Shown here one piece after another: positions 1 through 10,828 of a stretch of DNA of 64,000 bases. The stretch is from Roridomyces roridus (lineage: Eukaryota > Basidiomycota > Agaricomycetes > Agaricales > Mycenaceae): contig JARKIF010000006.1 of the NCBI GenBank assembly GCA_029378245.1, positions 620,001 through 684,000 on the forward strand. The letters run 5' to 3'. The notes beneath the pieces were generated by a model, which searched no databases, had not been told where the DNA came from, and saw only the letters and a program-made list of their open reading frames with translations. A program made the position numbers and the translations under genes. Position 1 is the stretch's first letter; the number at the start of each line of letters is the position of its first letter.

Positions 1-266
1 GCCGAGAATATCTGATTGTTGCAAATTGTCAACAATCTGTGGCAGATTGTCGAATCCGGTTTTTCCTGATGTTGGATGACGTATCGCCCCGAGGAGGATG
101 CGAATGGCGAACTTGGAAATACAGTCAGTGGTGTGTGGGCAAGACATGCGAGGGTTGAGTAGTGCCGAGTGGGCAGAAGAACGGGCGGGATGATGGAGGA
201 AGGCAAGATGATGTTTGGCCAATGTTTGGCCAAGTTTATGTGTGATCTGTTTTGTCATCCACCACC

Positions 267-1470
267 ATGTCGTCTGCGGCGCCCTTCGTCGTCTTTGGCT
301 ATGGCTCCCTCATATTCAAGGTTCGATGCATTCCCACCCATACTAATTGCGCTGGCCTCATTGGACTGCCACCAGCCACCTCCCCACGTCGTCCACAAAG
401 GTGGTCAGCTTTGTCGGATGCCATTCGTCGTCTGAATCATCAAGTCCCCGGATTCCTCAAGGGCTACGTCAGAAGATTCGCTCAGTCATCGCACGACCAT
501 CGGGGGTACACCTGAGGTAGTACAGAGTCCGTTATTCCCCGTCCCTCATCAAGCTGGCTAATCGGACTGCAGGACCCTGGTCGCGTCGTTACTCTGGTCC
601 ACAAAGAGGACTGGGATCTCTTTTCTGGCTCAGTTGATTCATCCGTGCTTCTTCATTGTTATTTGATCCGGGACCGAATCTAGGATGCATTTCCCGACGA
701 AGATATTGTCTGGGGTGAGTCTGTCGGCGATATAATGCGAGACGCGCTCGACGATCTGTCAGGCGTTGCGTACACGATTGACCCAGCATTCGAGACAGAC
801 GTACGCTCCTACTTGGGTAAGCAGACATCACTCTCCGTTGGGTATACTAACGCAACAACACTAGACTATCGCGAAAAGGTAGCCCTTCCTCTGCTCTCCA
901 GGCCGTCTTCACCGTTACATTCAGGACGGCTACACCATGGAAACCATGCCTATCCACGGCGTCGTCGACGGCAGCGAAACCATAATCATACCCAATGTTC
1001 GTCTTTATCCCATTATCTGATCCTCGACGACAACTTTATTTAGGCTTACGTGCGTAAACGCACCCCGATCCTCTACGCATCTCACTTCCGCAGTGTTACG
1101 TCGGGCGTAAAGATAACCCTTCCTTCAGTACGTTTTCGTGCTGTTTCCATTTCGCTAATTACCAACACCCGACAAACAGTCGGCTCCGAACCCCTCCCCG
1201 AGCTCGCCCGCCGGATATGGCTCTCTGTCGGACCTTCTGGACCCAACAAGGTCGGTCGCCTGTCGACTCCAGATTCGGAACATAATCTAACCCACTTCAC
1301 ATAGTCATATCTCTATAACCTGGCCGACGCAGTGAGAGAACTCGCGCCCGAGTCGCACGACTCGCATCTCTTTGCGCTGGAGGTGTGTTCATTTCTTCGG
1401 ATCCGTTACAAGACTGACGATGAATGCGCTTCAGAATTTAGTTAAAGCTTTAGATGTGTCTGCCAATTGA
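267..1470 (+). CDS. ChaC-like gamma-glutamylcyclotransferase (glutathione-degrading), multi-exon
   Basis: Members of this family cleave the gamma-glutamyl bond of glutathione in the cytosol, giving 5-oxoproline and Cys-Gly. Joining exons across GT-AG introns gives the family landmarks in order: FGYGSLIFKPPP at the N-terminus, VPGFLKGYVRRF, SSHDHRG, PGRVVTLVHKEDW, WGVAYTIDP, IPNAY and SVGPSGPNK, then SYLYNLADAVREL. The start is the ATG at 267 in an ACCACC context, directly before FVVFGYGSL. About ten introns of 45-65 nt separate small exons; the last runs from about 1383 to 1433 and leaves a short tail ending in TGA at 1468-1470. The conserved DHRGTPE motif is out of frame by one base because of a run of five G at 502-506. 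Either the gene is frameshifted here or the run is miscounted. The family call is firm; intactness is not. Confidence 0.82.
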
Positions 1471-1604
1471 GGCGATTGGCCTGGCTTCATTGTCATATCT
1501 GAAACTCGAATGGCATGTAATCCGCGCTAGTCCTTCCGCAACAAATGAAGAACGAAAACGCGCATTTGGATTTACATAAATACATACTCTTCAACCGAGA
1601 AGAC

Positions 1605-3767
1605 TCAAATCCCCAAAGCCCGCAACATCGCCGGAAAATCCGGCGTTCCCAACCCGCTGATGGGGTCCCATCCGGTCGTCGCATTCCAGCCGCTGAATCA
1701 TCAGAACATTGTGATCCGCAGAACATAGTAAATTGCACGCACCCCCCAGAGTGACTCGCGCATCCGGAGCTCTCACCAACCGTGACATCGTCCAAACCAC
1801 CCCTACCGGTACTATACAACAGCGGGTTGAGGAACCCAAGGACAGGTTTGCCTGCCGCGATGAGCCGGTCGTTTACCAGCGCAATGAAGCTAGCAAAGAT
1901 GGGCGTCGCGCAGCTCGTCCCGCCTGCACTGGTGACCTGTATCGGCGAAACAGCTCATGATCAACAAAATTCAGGGTGCTTCGAATAAACACATACGCCT
2001 CCCGCTAGAAATCAAACAGTCATTAAGATCCCGATCTGGGTGGAGAAGGAGGCTATGGTACGAACCAGTAACGATGAACACCTCCCACTCCGACGCGACA
2101 TCGGGGAAACCCGTCCGCTTGGATTATAGAACCCCTGGTTCGTAGTACCGATGGACTTCAAATAAGCGGCAGTGTCGGCGGCTTGGTAGCTCGGCACGGG
2201 GAAGTAGTTGGAGAAGCCACCAGCTGAGGATATAAAGGCGGTGGGGGGCTGGAAGAATGTGCCTCCAACGGAAGTGACACTTGAAAAGTGCATTAGTCAA
2301 TGAACTGGTTGAAAAAAAAGACGAACTAGGGGCAGGTGGAGGGGAACATTGGGATCAACTGCAATTTTTTTGAGTGGGACAAAAGACATGGCTTCAACAC
2401 GTACCGTTGTGCAACCGACTACGTTGTCGGCGGCACCGCCATCGCCAGATGCAAAGAGCATCGAGATGCCAAGTGCGGCAAGTTGCATGTACCCATTACA
2501 TACCGTCGTTGACACAGCCTGCGTCAGCTGTACTTCCTCGTTGGCGTAGCTGGTGCTAAAGACAGTCGGCGGCTCGTCCTGGGCCAAAAGGAAGTTGATC
2601 GTATCCTATCCCGGCTCTCTTTGAGTTTGGACGAATTCCACAAAGAACGGAAAACGCACCATGTACTCAGTTGCGGCATCGTCACCATTATCCAACAGAT
2701 ACGTGACGGGCACGTCGCCAGCCACGCCCACGGTGTATTGAATGTCGATGGCGCCTTCGAGCCCACCGCTGTTATCCTGCAGGTTTACAGCGCCGTTCAA
2801 AGTCTCCAGGCTGAACGTCGTTCCTGCCAGGTCGGGCCTGAACATCTTGAGGAATGTCTGCAGATCCGCCGAGTTGGCATATTCCTTGAAATGGAAAGAA
2901 CTGGTTGATTCTCAATTTCTTGACCCCAAAAGGTTCACTTGCCCCATCACCACCTATAGTGTTGAATCCTTGTACCCCGATTTTGTTCGTCGTCGACCCA
3001 GAAATCGTCCGATTCGGCAGGCCGTAGAAGTCGGTTGCAAGGAGACACGCCTGTGTATGAATGAGATCAATTGGGACGGATAAAGCATCCTAGACTGACC
3101 GGCTCAGCGATATCCTCACACGGCGCAAGCTGCCGCTTCTTCAAAGACATCGGACTGCGCTTATACATTGTATTCTTCCCTGTGGCCTGCGGCGGCGGCG
3201 TGAACGCAACGATGGGGTGCACATGGAGGATATGTTGCAGCAGAGATGAGGGCAAGGAGTAGTTCAACGCCCGGAAAATCTGCTGACCGTTGGGGTTGGT
3301 GTAGGTATTGAATTTGGCGTTGAAGAGGCTTTCGGCTTGTTCGACACTGAGGGAAAGCTGGAGCACGTCACCGGCGGGGGTGAAAGGCTTGACGGATGCG
3401 ACGTTGGGAGTCACCCAATCCATCACGCTCGACAGCGAGTCGGCGGGGGGTTTGACGTACTCGGCAATCTGGCCACACATAAGCGGGAGTTCAGCAGAGG
3501 CTGGAGGAAGCTGACCTCTGCAGCGGTAAGATACTTCCCGTAAGAAGGACCGGAAGGTATGGACACCGCGTCGACGACCTTTGCAAGTCCAGTGATGTTT
3601 GACTGAACGAGTGCGACGAGAAGCTTGAGCTCCTGGCTGGGAGACGGGCTACCCGACGCCTTGAACCCCGAAGGGACCTTGGCCACGCTCTCGTGCATCA
3701 CCATGTTGGTGATTGCGAGAGCATGCTGGGCGATTAGCAACAAAGGAAGAGCACGGAGGAGACCCAT
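1605..3767 (-). CDS. secreted sedolisin (peptidase family S53, tripeptidyl-peptidase/aorsin type)
   Basis: This is an acid serine-carboxyl protease made as a secreted pro-enzyme. From the ATG at 3767 there is a signal peptide ([17 protein letters not shown]). A pro-kumamolisin domain follows ([20 protein letters not shown], later [15 protein letters not shown]). Across several introns come the catalytic Glu/Asp pair in [10 protein letters not shown], the oxyanion-hole Asp in FASGDGGA, and the nucleophile Ser in [13 protein letters not shown]. The C-terminus [16 protein letters not shown] stops at 1605-1607. Length and domain order match fungal S53 enzymes, and all catalytic residues are present, so it should be active. 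It transcribes away from the retrotransposon region and converges on the ChaC-like gene, with only about 130 bp between their ends. Exact intron borders were not all resolved. Confidence 0.9.
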
Positions 3768-3798
3768 TGCGATGAGCAGAGGATGGACACTCACCGGC

Positions 3799-3806
3799 TT
3801 TATATA
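3799..3806 (-). promoter_or_regulatory. TATA box of the sedolisin gene
   Basis: On the minus strand TATATAAA lies about 32 bp upstream of the sedolisin ATG. This implies a very short leader, or transcription starting almost at the start codon. Confidence 0.45.
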
Positions 3807-3809
3807 CAA

Positions 3810-5886
3810 GACTTGGCGATGCCCACTCGATGTGGATAGTTGAAACTCCGTGCCGCGTTGTTCAATATTTCGGGGACCCCGGCAGCTACCCGAGGCTTTA
3901 CGTGCAGCTCTTCCATATCTTCGAACGCACTCGAACGGCGCTTGTGCGGAATGTGCAAGTTGGCCGCTGGAACGTAAGCAAACATGAGAATTCCTTTGTA
4001 TTCAACTTGTAACACGCACCCACGGATGACCGACCGGGGAGGTTCTACGTACGTCCACGCAGCGGGGCGCCAGCATTTGAATTCCATTCCGGGACAAAGA
4101 CTTTTAAGGTATGAACCAGGGCCGTCGGTGAAGGGTACACATCCGAGGTTCAACCCGAGCGCCACGTGCGGAAAATCCTGAATGAATGAAGCTATGCTCA
4201 TTTGTCATGGAATGAGGTTTCACCAATCCTTGGGAACTCTGGTTCTGAATCCTCATGCGTTTATTTTGCACCCGTCCTGCCGTACAAACCAATGATCGAG
4301 ATTCGAGGAACATGGAACACGATCGGCGAATACGGCATTGGTATCCGACGGATCAACGACGGAGCGAGCCGCGGCCGGCTGGTTGGTTTAGTACTGGTGA
4401 TTTCAGAAACAGCAACACTAGCGGCAAATGAAACCAAGTGGGGCTTTGGCTGCGCTACAAATGCAGGGTCAGCCTCTTGAGACAGTGGTGAAACTTGAAA
4501 ACGGGGAAATCTCGGAGGAACCCAATGGATGCAAATTCAGCCACGATTCACGAATTCTCACCTCGGCGATACGCATTGCACAAGCGGATCCGAATACATT
4601 CCTACGCGGGAGCGGGGACCTGAAAGTCGGGCGGGGAATAACGCGAGGGCTGGCCCGACCCAATTGGAATCGGACAAGCACGTGCGACGGCGAGCTATAC
4701 TTGAAGAACTTGGATTGGAGGGGCTCGGCATCGTGGGGCACCATGCAGACAGGTGAGAACGGTGTGATAGACGAGACGCTGGGGTAGGACGGAGCTCAAG
4801 AGTGCCTGTAGCTGCTTCTCGAAGCGCGAGGCTTCCCCAAGGCCCGCGAAAACCACCGTGGCACGAAGGATTCGCCCTTCGAGCGTCTCCTTGACGCGAG
4901 TGGCGCGCGGGAAGACATGAATGTGATCCACCAGGATTGACATCGAGTGGGACCGCATTCTTCATTTCAGCTCTCCCGATTCACGCCACGCTCGAGCGAC
5001 GAGCGGTGCAGATGACGTTGACGTTACCGTGAGAGAAGTCGGCCAGCAACGATAGTTGAGGAATTTCCGGGCCAAATGTATCTTTGTGGGCTGTGGCAAG
5101 CGAGCGATGGATGCATGAAGAAGGAGCGGCTCCGACACAAAGACAGCCACATCAATGATCCGCATTGTAGAAAATAAAGATATATGTATGCACGGATGGG
5201 GGGTAAAGTTCTATTGCTCAAGGTGCGAATACATGCTCGTACTTATACCTTTTCAGTAGCTAAGTTACCGTAGATAGAGACGAGGTACATAGCCAAGTAC
5301 CATGGTGTGAGCTCAGGCTAGGCGAGCTTGCGAGCCGCCTGAGTGGTAGACAAGCTTAGCTAGCCAGACGGACGTAGGATACTTGTACCTTTTTCGGGAC
5401 ACGCGATAAGATTTTGATTATCGCGCGATCACGCCCGTATGTATCTATTTCGCTTCCTGGCTCTCGCCATCGCTCTCGACGCCACGTAGACCATCCTCAC
5501 CGTCTAGTCCATCCTCGACACGCGTTTTTTTTTTGCTTGTTGAACGAACCGCCCAGTGGCGTTCGTGACACGTTTCATCACCACGAGACGCTACTCGTTT
5601 GATCGCTACGAGACGGTTGCATGCACTGCCCGGTGGCGTGCACTGCCCATCCTCTTCGCTCTGGTTTGCCTCGCATTACGACAACTCCAACACGCATCAC
5701 ATATTAGTCAGCTGCTTCCTCCTTGTCCCGAACGCTCGTCATCCTCAAGACCCCAGCACCAGGCAAGCGCGTCCTCTCCTGAATCTAACGCGGATGACGG
5801 CCAACCCCTTCTACACATGTCCGACCTCCTTTATGGCAAAGTACTCGGAATTCATGAATCACAGTACATCACAGAACGATAATTAC
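3810..5886. other. about 2 kb without a supportable gene
   Basis: No gene can be defended here. Two minus-strand stretches, 4695-4958 and 4962-5165, have protein-like composition (for example TRVKETLEGRILRATVVFAG). They lack recognisable domains or a clear splice model and may be relics of a small gene. The right edge is the ATTAC target site of the LTR retrotransposon. Confidence 0.3.
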
Positions 5887-6220
5887 TGTCACGCGCTGAT
5901 CTATTTGCGCACGTGACAACGCCAAACAAACCAGATAAGCATTGGCGCCGTACAGCGCTAAAGTCCTGGGAACCCCGTCTCGATCGGATTGAGGAAGAAG
6001 CCGAGGAAGACATTATTTAAAGATGTGGGACAGTTTCATATTTATGAACGACAGCGTGGATGAGGGAAGGAGTTTTCGATCAGTGAACTGTCAGATCATG
6101 ACAGGCTTCTATGATGAACACGGTGTAGACATGACAATAGGAGACGACAACGGTGCAGGACAATAGTGCATGTCGGAAGCCAGGACAATTAGTGTAGCAT
6201 CGTAGATCTATTCCTCATAG

Positions 6221-6227
6221 TATAAAA
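6221..6227 (+). promoter_or_regulatory. TATA box in the 5' LTR
   Basis: TATAAAA lies about 41 bp before the 12-nt block at 6262-6273 that is complementary to the putative primer site. The block is therefore well placed to be the 5' end of the genomic RNA. Confidence 0.6.
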
Positions 6228-6261
6228 GCAGTAGCTAGTCGTCGTATTCTGTACCCTCTCC

Positions 6262-6273
6262 TAGACTTTTATT
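6262..6273 (+). promoter_or_regulatory. putative RNA 5' end that self-primes reverse transcription
   Basis: TAGACTTTTATT is the exact reverse complement of AATAAAAGTCTA at 6363-6374, just after the LTR. This is the arrangement described for Tf1/sushi elements, where the first nucleotides of the transcript fold back on the primer-binding site. No TGG-type tRNA primer site follows the LTR. Confidence 0.6.
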
Positions 6274-6362
6274 CAGTTCATTTTACGAGCTTTAGTAGCG
6301 CACTACCCAATCCACAGCATCTTACCGCTGTTGGACGCGTGAAACAAGTCTTGTCGTGACAT

Positions 6363-6374
6363 AATAAAAGTCTA
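6363..6374 (+). promoter_or_regulatory. primer-binding site (self-priming type)
   Basis: AATAAAAGTCTA begins two bases after the LTR end and pairs over 12 nt with the LTR block at 6262-6273. Position and complementarity suggest a self-primer rather than a tRNA. Confidence 0.6.
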
Positions 6375-7045
6375 CCCTCATACCGCTCATACCTCCCCCC
6401 GACATATCCTTTCCATACGCCTCGGCGTCCCTCCCCCACTACTTGGATTCTCGTAATTGAAGATCCACTCATACCTCAAGCGTCACGTCGTTGAATCGCG
6501 ACGTTAAACAAAGCGCCAATCTTTGGTCGAACTATTTTGATAGACAGTCGCTGTGCTACGGGAAACGTTGAGTCCGTCCCCGCACAATAGCAGACGTTGG
6601 TGTTCGGGTGGCAATCTTCGGAGAGTACCCTCGCGCAGATACCGGGAGAGTCGTAGAAGGCCCGGGTCTGTTCTATCGGCAAGCGTTCCGACCGAGAAAC
6701 CCACCACCGGCTTCGTGCCGCTCCTACCCAAGCCGCGACGGCGTTTCGCGCACCATCATCCTCCTCTTCCGGCACCTCTAGCCGTGAAGCCCGTTCCGTA
6801 GCGGACCAACTCTTGGCCGCTTCCGCCACCACCCACCACACCTTCCATACCGCCGCCCCTGCCATGTCCCATCACGGCAGCCCCATCCCCTATGACCAGC
6901 CTCAGGCTGGTTACTCGTACCCTCCCGCCCTCCTACCCGTTCTCCCCCTCGCCCCCTTCCCACACGACCCGACTCACAACCCCCCGCCCAGCCTGGCCTG
7001 ACTGAGTTACTTCAGGCCCTCCCCCCACGCCCGGCACCAGCAAGG

Positions 7046-7960
7046 ATGACGCTGGCCCGGCTTCCCCCGCCGTTTGACGGCAATGACAAATCCAAGTGGG
7101 AAACTTGGATCGATAGTGTCATGACTTACCTCATGGCCTACGAACACGACTTTGGTAGGGATCACCGACGTATCTTTTTCGTGCTCTCGTTGCTGGGCGA
7201 CGAGAAGAGTACTGCATGCCCGGCCTCGAACTGGTCACGCAACTGGAAGGCGAAGCATTTTTGCCTTGATCAACCCCGTCCCTCCTTTGCGGAGTTCTTG
7301 ACGGAGTTGGAGTCGACGTTCGCGGATCAGAACGTCAAGGAGACGGCGCTGTTGCGCCTGATGAACACTCGGCAGGGAACGTCCACCCTGGCCGACTTCC
7401 TCCAGTCGTTCGAGCTGAACGCGGAGCAGGCGGGCTACACGCCCGGAAATGTGCTGCATGACACGTTCCTGTGTCAGGCACTGGAAATCCTGGTCTCGGA
7501 CCAGGTACGCAAACAGCTCTACGCTGGTGGCGTCGAGATCCCGGGAACCTATCCGGGATTAAAGAGCCGGTTGATGACCATCAACGGCATCATTGAGCGC
7601 GGGAAGCTCATCAACTCTCGCTGGGGAGCGGGAGGTGGAATGCTTTGGACGCCGGCGCAGCAGCAGCCGCCGCCCAAATTCCCCAAGGCCACGGCACTGG
7701 TGCCGCCGCCTAGGCCCCAGGGGACAGCCCCCCATCTGGCGACCCGGGTCACTCCCGGAAATCCGGCGCCGATGGACGTCGACCGAACGCGGCAGGCCGC
7801 GTTCAAGTGTTACAACTGTGGCAAGGAGGGCCACATGAAGCGGGAGTGCCCGGAGCCTCCCAAAAAGAAGTTTAATATCCGGTCGATCAAGACCGAGGAC
7901 TACACGCAGGAGGACCTGCAGGCTCTCGCGAGCATACTCCGCGAGAAGGGTTTTTGTTAG
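7046..7960 (+). CDS. Gag (capsid/nucleocapsid) of the chromovirus
   Basis: A 304-residue Gag. The retrotransposon Gag domain is recognisable in PPPFDGNDKSKWETWIDSV and in the middle portion (FLTELESTFADQNVKETA, LLRLMNTRQGTSTLADFLQS). A single CCHC zinc knuckle near the C-terminus reads CYNCGKEGHMKREC and would bind the genomic RNA. The reading frame is open and proline-rich for about 150 bp before the ATG at 7046, back to a TGA near 6893, without another in-frame ATG; 7046 is therefore the likely start. The stop at 7958-7960 lies just after a slippery heptamer, implying that Pol is made by -1 frameshifting. The frame is intact. Confidence 0.85.
   Translation: MTLARLPPPFDGNDKSKWETWIDSVMTYLMAYEHDFGRDHRRIFFVLSLLGDEKSTACPASNWSRNWKAKHFCLDQPRPSFAEFLTELESTFADQNVKETALLRLMNTRQGTSTLADFLQSFELNAEQAGYTPGNVLHDTFLCQALEILVSDQVRKQLYAGGVEIPGTYPGLKSRLMTINGIIERGKLINSRWGAGGGMLWTPAQQQPPPKFPKATALVPPPRPQGTAPHLATRVTPGNPAPMDVDRTRQAAFKCYNCGKEGHMKRECPEPPKKKFNIRSIKTEDYTQEDLQALASILREKGFC
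7948..7954 (+). promoter_or_regulatory. putative -1 ribosomal frameshift site between gag and pol
   Basis: In the Gag frame the sequence reads G GGT TTT, a perfect X XXY YYZ heptamer, one codon before the Gag stop. The pol frame is exactly -1 relative to gag and is open across this point. Confidence 0.6.
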
Positions 7961-10525
7961 GGCGCCCGGTCAAGGCCGAACCGGTGTGCCCTCCCGTATC
8001 TATTATCCATGGACAGTATACGCCGCTAGAGGCGGTAACGGACAGCACGAACAATGTGCAAAATAGCGTACCTGTAAATTATGTAGAAAAAACTAGCCTA
8101 CAACGTAGTATACAAGAATTTCTTGTAGGCGAAGTAGAAAAGCCAAAAAGAATACGTATCTTGCAGAATGAGAACCGGAAACGTAATTTAAAGAATCGTC
8201 GCATGGATGAAGAAAACAAGCGCTGGAGCGCTTTTAAAAAGGCCCCTGGAACCCAAACCAGTGATAAAAATAGTGAGAAGAAAAAGGGCGGCGATGCCGC
8301 GGAGGCTCAATCCTCGAAAGAGGAGGTAGCGCCTAAGCATACACGGGTGCCGTTCGGTCTCAGGAAGAAAGAGGCCGCACAATGGCTAGCACGCCGTGCT
8401 ATGGGAGAGACGGAACAACGCTTAGCTCAGGAGCTGCGTGAGTTCCAATGGCAACGTGTCCACCACGAGATGCTGGTGGCAGTCCAGCTGGAAGCACTGG
8501 ACACGGGGAAAACACGTTCCATTCGTGCATTGCTGGACAACGGGTGTACCACCACATGCATGGACAGGGACTATGCCAAGGCCGAAGGCTTCGAGCTCAA
8601 AAAACTCGACATGCCGATTGTGGCCAGGAATGCCGACGGGACCGAGAACACCAAAGGCAAGATCACTCATTACGTAGAGATGATCATGTCTATCGGCCCG
8701 CATGTCGAAAGACAAAAGTTCCTGATCACGGGCTTAGGCAAAGCACGTGTGTTTATTGGGTACGACTGGTTGTTTAAACACAACCCGGAGATCAACTGGC
8801 GGGACCAGACCATGAAGTTCAGCCGATGTCCGGCTGAGTGTGGCATGACCGGACTGGAATCCGGAAAAGGTGTCACACGGGAGGAAGCGGTGGAAGAAGG
8901 CGAGTCGATCCTGTTGGTCGACTTTGCGCCTGTCGTGGAGCTGCGAAGCAAGGCGACGCAGGCACAGCAGATGGCCAAACAGGCTTTGGCAGCAAAGGAA
9001 AAATTGACGGAAGACAAGATCCCGGAGCAATACCGGGAGCACGTCAAGGTTTTCGCAAAAGAGTCATTCGACTCATTGCCGGAAAAGCGGCCTTGGGATC
9101 ATGCGATCGAATTAAAGCCCGGATCAAAGGCTGTTGATTGCAAGATCTATCCACTCTCGTTAAGCGAACAAGAAAAGCTGAACGAGTTTCTTGAAGAGAA
9201 TCTCAAGAGTGGACGGATCAGACCTTCCAAGTCGCCGATGGCTTCGGCGTTCTTTTTTATTAAAAAGAAGGACGGGTCCCTTCGACCGGTACAGGATTAC
9301 CGGAAGCTCAACGAGATGACGGTGAAGAACAAGTACCCGTTGCCTCTAATCTCGGAGCTGGTCAACAAACTCCGAGGAGCACGATTCTTCTCCAAGCTTG
9401 ACATACGTTGGGGTTACAACAATGTACGGATCAAGGAAGGAGACGAGTGGGAAGCGGCTTTTCGGACCAATCGGGGATTGTTCGAGCCGCTTGTCATGTT
9501 CTTTGGGTTGACCAACTCACCGGCCACGTTCCAAACGATGATGAACGACATTCTTCGGGATCTCATCAACGAGGGCCACGTGATTGTATACCTAGATGAC
9601 ATTTTAATTTACACGGACTCCCTGGAGGAGCATAGACGGATTGTGTCACGCGTCCTGGAGACGTTAGAAAAGAATAAATTATTCTTGAAACCCGAGAAGT
9701 GCGAATTCGAGAAGAGAGAGATCGAATACCTCGGGGTTATTATTTCCCACAACTCCATGCGGATGGACCCGGTGAAAATCAAAGGGATCATGGAGTGGCC
9801 GGTGCCGAAGAACGTCAAGCAAGTGCAGGCGTTCCTCGGCTTTGTTAACTTTTATCGGCGATTTGTCCGCGGCTTTGCCGACATCGCCAGGCCCCTCACT
9901 AAGTTGACGGGGAAGGTTGCGTGGTCCTGGGGACCGGAACAGGAGAAGGCGATCAGCCAATTGAAGGAACGGATCGCGGAGGATGTCATCTTGGCGTTGC
10001 CAACAGATGACGGGGAATATCGGCTTGAGGCCGATGTGTCGGGCAGTGCTCAGCCAGCTCCAAGAAGGAGTATGGAGGCCTGTTGCTTTCATGTCTCACG
10101 GCATGAGCGACACCGAGAGGAATTACGAGATCTATGACAAGGAGATGCTCGCAATTATGCTCGCTCTTGATGAGTGGAGGCAGTTCCTACTCGGTGCAAG
10201 GCACACGTTCGAGGTTCTGACGGATCACAAGAACCTCCAATACTTCAAAAAGCCGCAGAAGATCAATCGTAGGCAGGCACGATGGATCATCGAGTTGTCG
10301 CAGTACGACTTCTCGTTACGGCACCGGCCCGGAGCTTTGAACAAGCAGGCCGACTTGTTATCCCGCAGGGCGGATCATGACCAGGGAAAAGAAGACAACC
10401 AGGAAATTGTCTTACTTAAGCCCGAGTACTTCCGAGCACAGGAAATCACGCTCGAAGGCGTCGAGAAGGATCTCCTGGAAGAGATCCGAGCGGAACGCAA
10501 GAGGGACGGCAGCGTGAGGTCTGCC
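7955..10525 (+). pseudogene. chromovirus pol, first part: protease, reverse transcriptase, RNase H (frameshifted)
   Basis: The pol polyprotein is continuous from the gag junction. Near residue 195 the retropepsin-like site reads LLDNGCTT, so the usual D-S/T-G is D-N-G. The RT follows, with KKKDGSLRPVQDYRKLN, FSKLDIRWGYNNVRI, the catalytic YLDD near residue 546 and FLGFVNFYRRF. At about 10037 the frame changes: EADVSGSA is followed by out-of-frame sequence, while the RNase H/connection continues one frame over (VLSQLQEGVWRPVAFMSHGM, then DKEMLAIMLALDEWRQFLLG). At 10516-10527 pol is cut by the LINE target site. The remainder resumes at 17008 in a compatible frame. As it stands no full Pol can be made. 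Confidence 0.88.
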
Positions 10526-10527
10526 TT
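10516..10527. repeat. LINE target-site duplication, left copy
   Basis: GAGGTCTGCCTT here and at 17007-17018 are the 12-bp duplications made when the LINE entered pol. The last two T also belong to the poly(T) run. Confidence 0.9.
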
Positions 10528-10828
10528 TTTTTTTTTTTGTATCCTTGTTTTATTCCCTTTGTGTCTAAGACATATGGTAGGAATGTACTATCTAGTGGTG
10601 GTCCGTCTGTATCTGCTGGTATAGTAGCTGAGAGTCCGAAGTGCTCTATAAGAATATCGTGCTAGCTCGAAACTTTGCGCGCCGTGTCAGGACGACGCGC
10701 CAAGCGGAAAGTCCGCGTACTGGGTGGAACCAGTAAGTAAAGTGTAGGTCATGGGTGGTCGTGAGTAGGTAATGAGAAGGAGAAGCATAATAAGAGAAAA
10801 GAAAATGTATAGCGCACTCCGTGTCCAT

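Larger units (their letters stand above)
5887..6361 (+). repeat. 5' LTR of the chromovirus
   Basis: 475 bp, TGTCACG...CGTGACA. It contains TATAAAA at 6221-6227 and a probable transcript start near 6262. Its first part repeats the last codons and stop of pol (stop at 6019-6021), as in the 3' LTR. Confidence 0.95.

Noticed and set aside
169..435. Open frame upstream of and overlapping the ChaC gene
   Set aside because: It is a shadow of the ChaC first exons in another frame, with no domain.
5556..5882. 108-codon plus-strand frame before the 5' LTR
   Set aside because: No domain, poor composition, and no homologous continuation across the empty target site after 19009.
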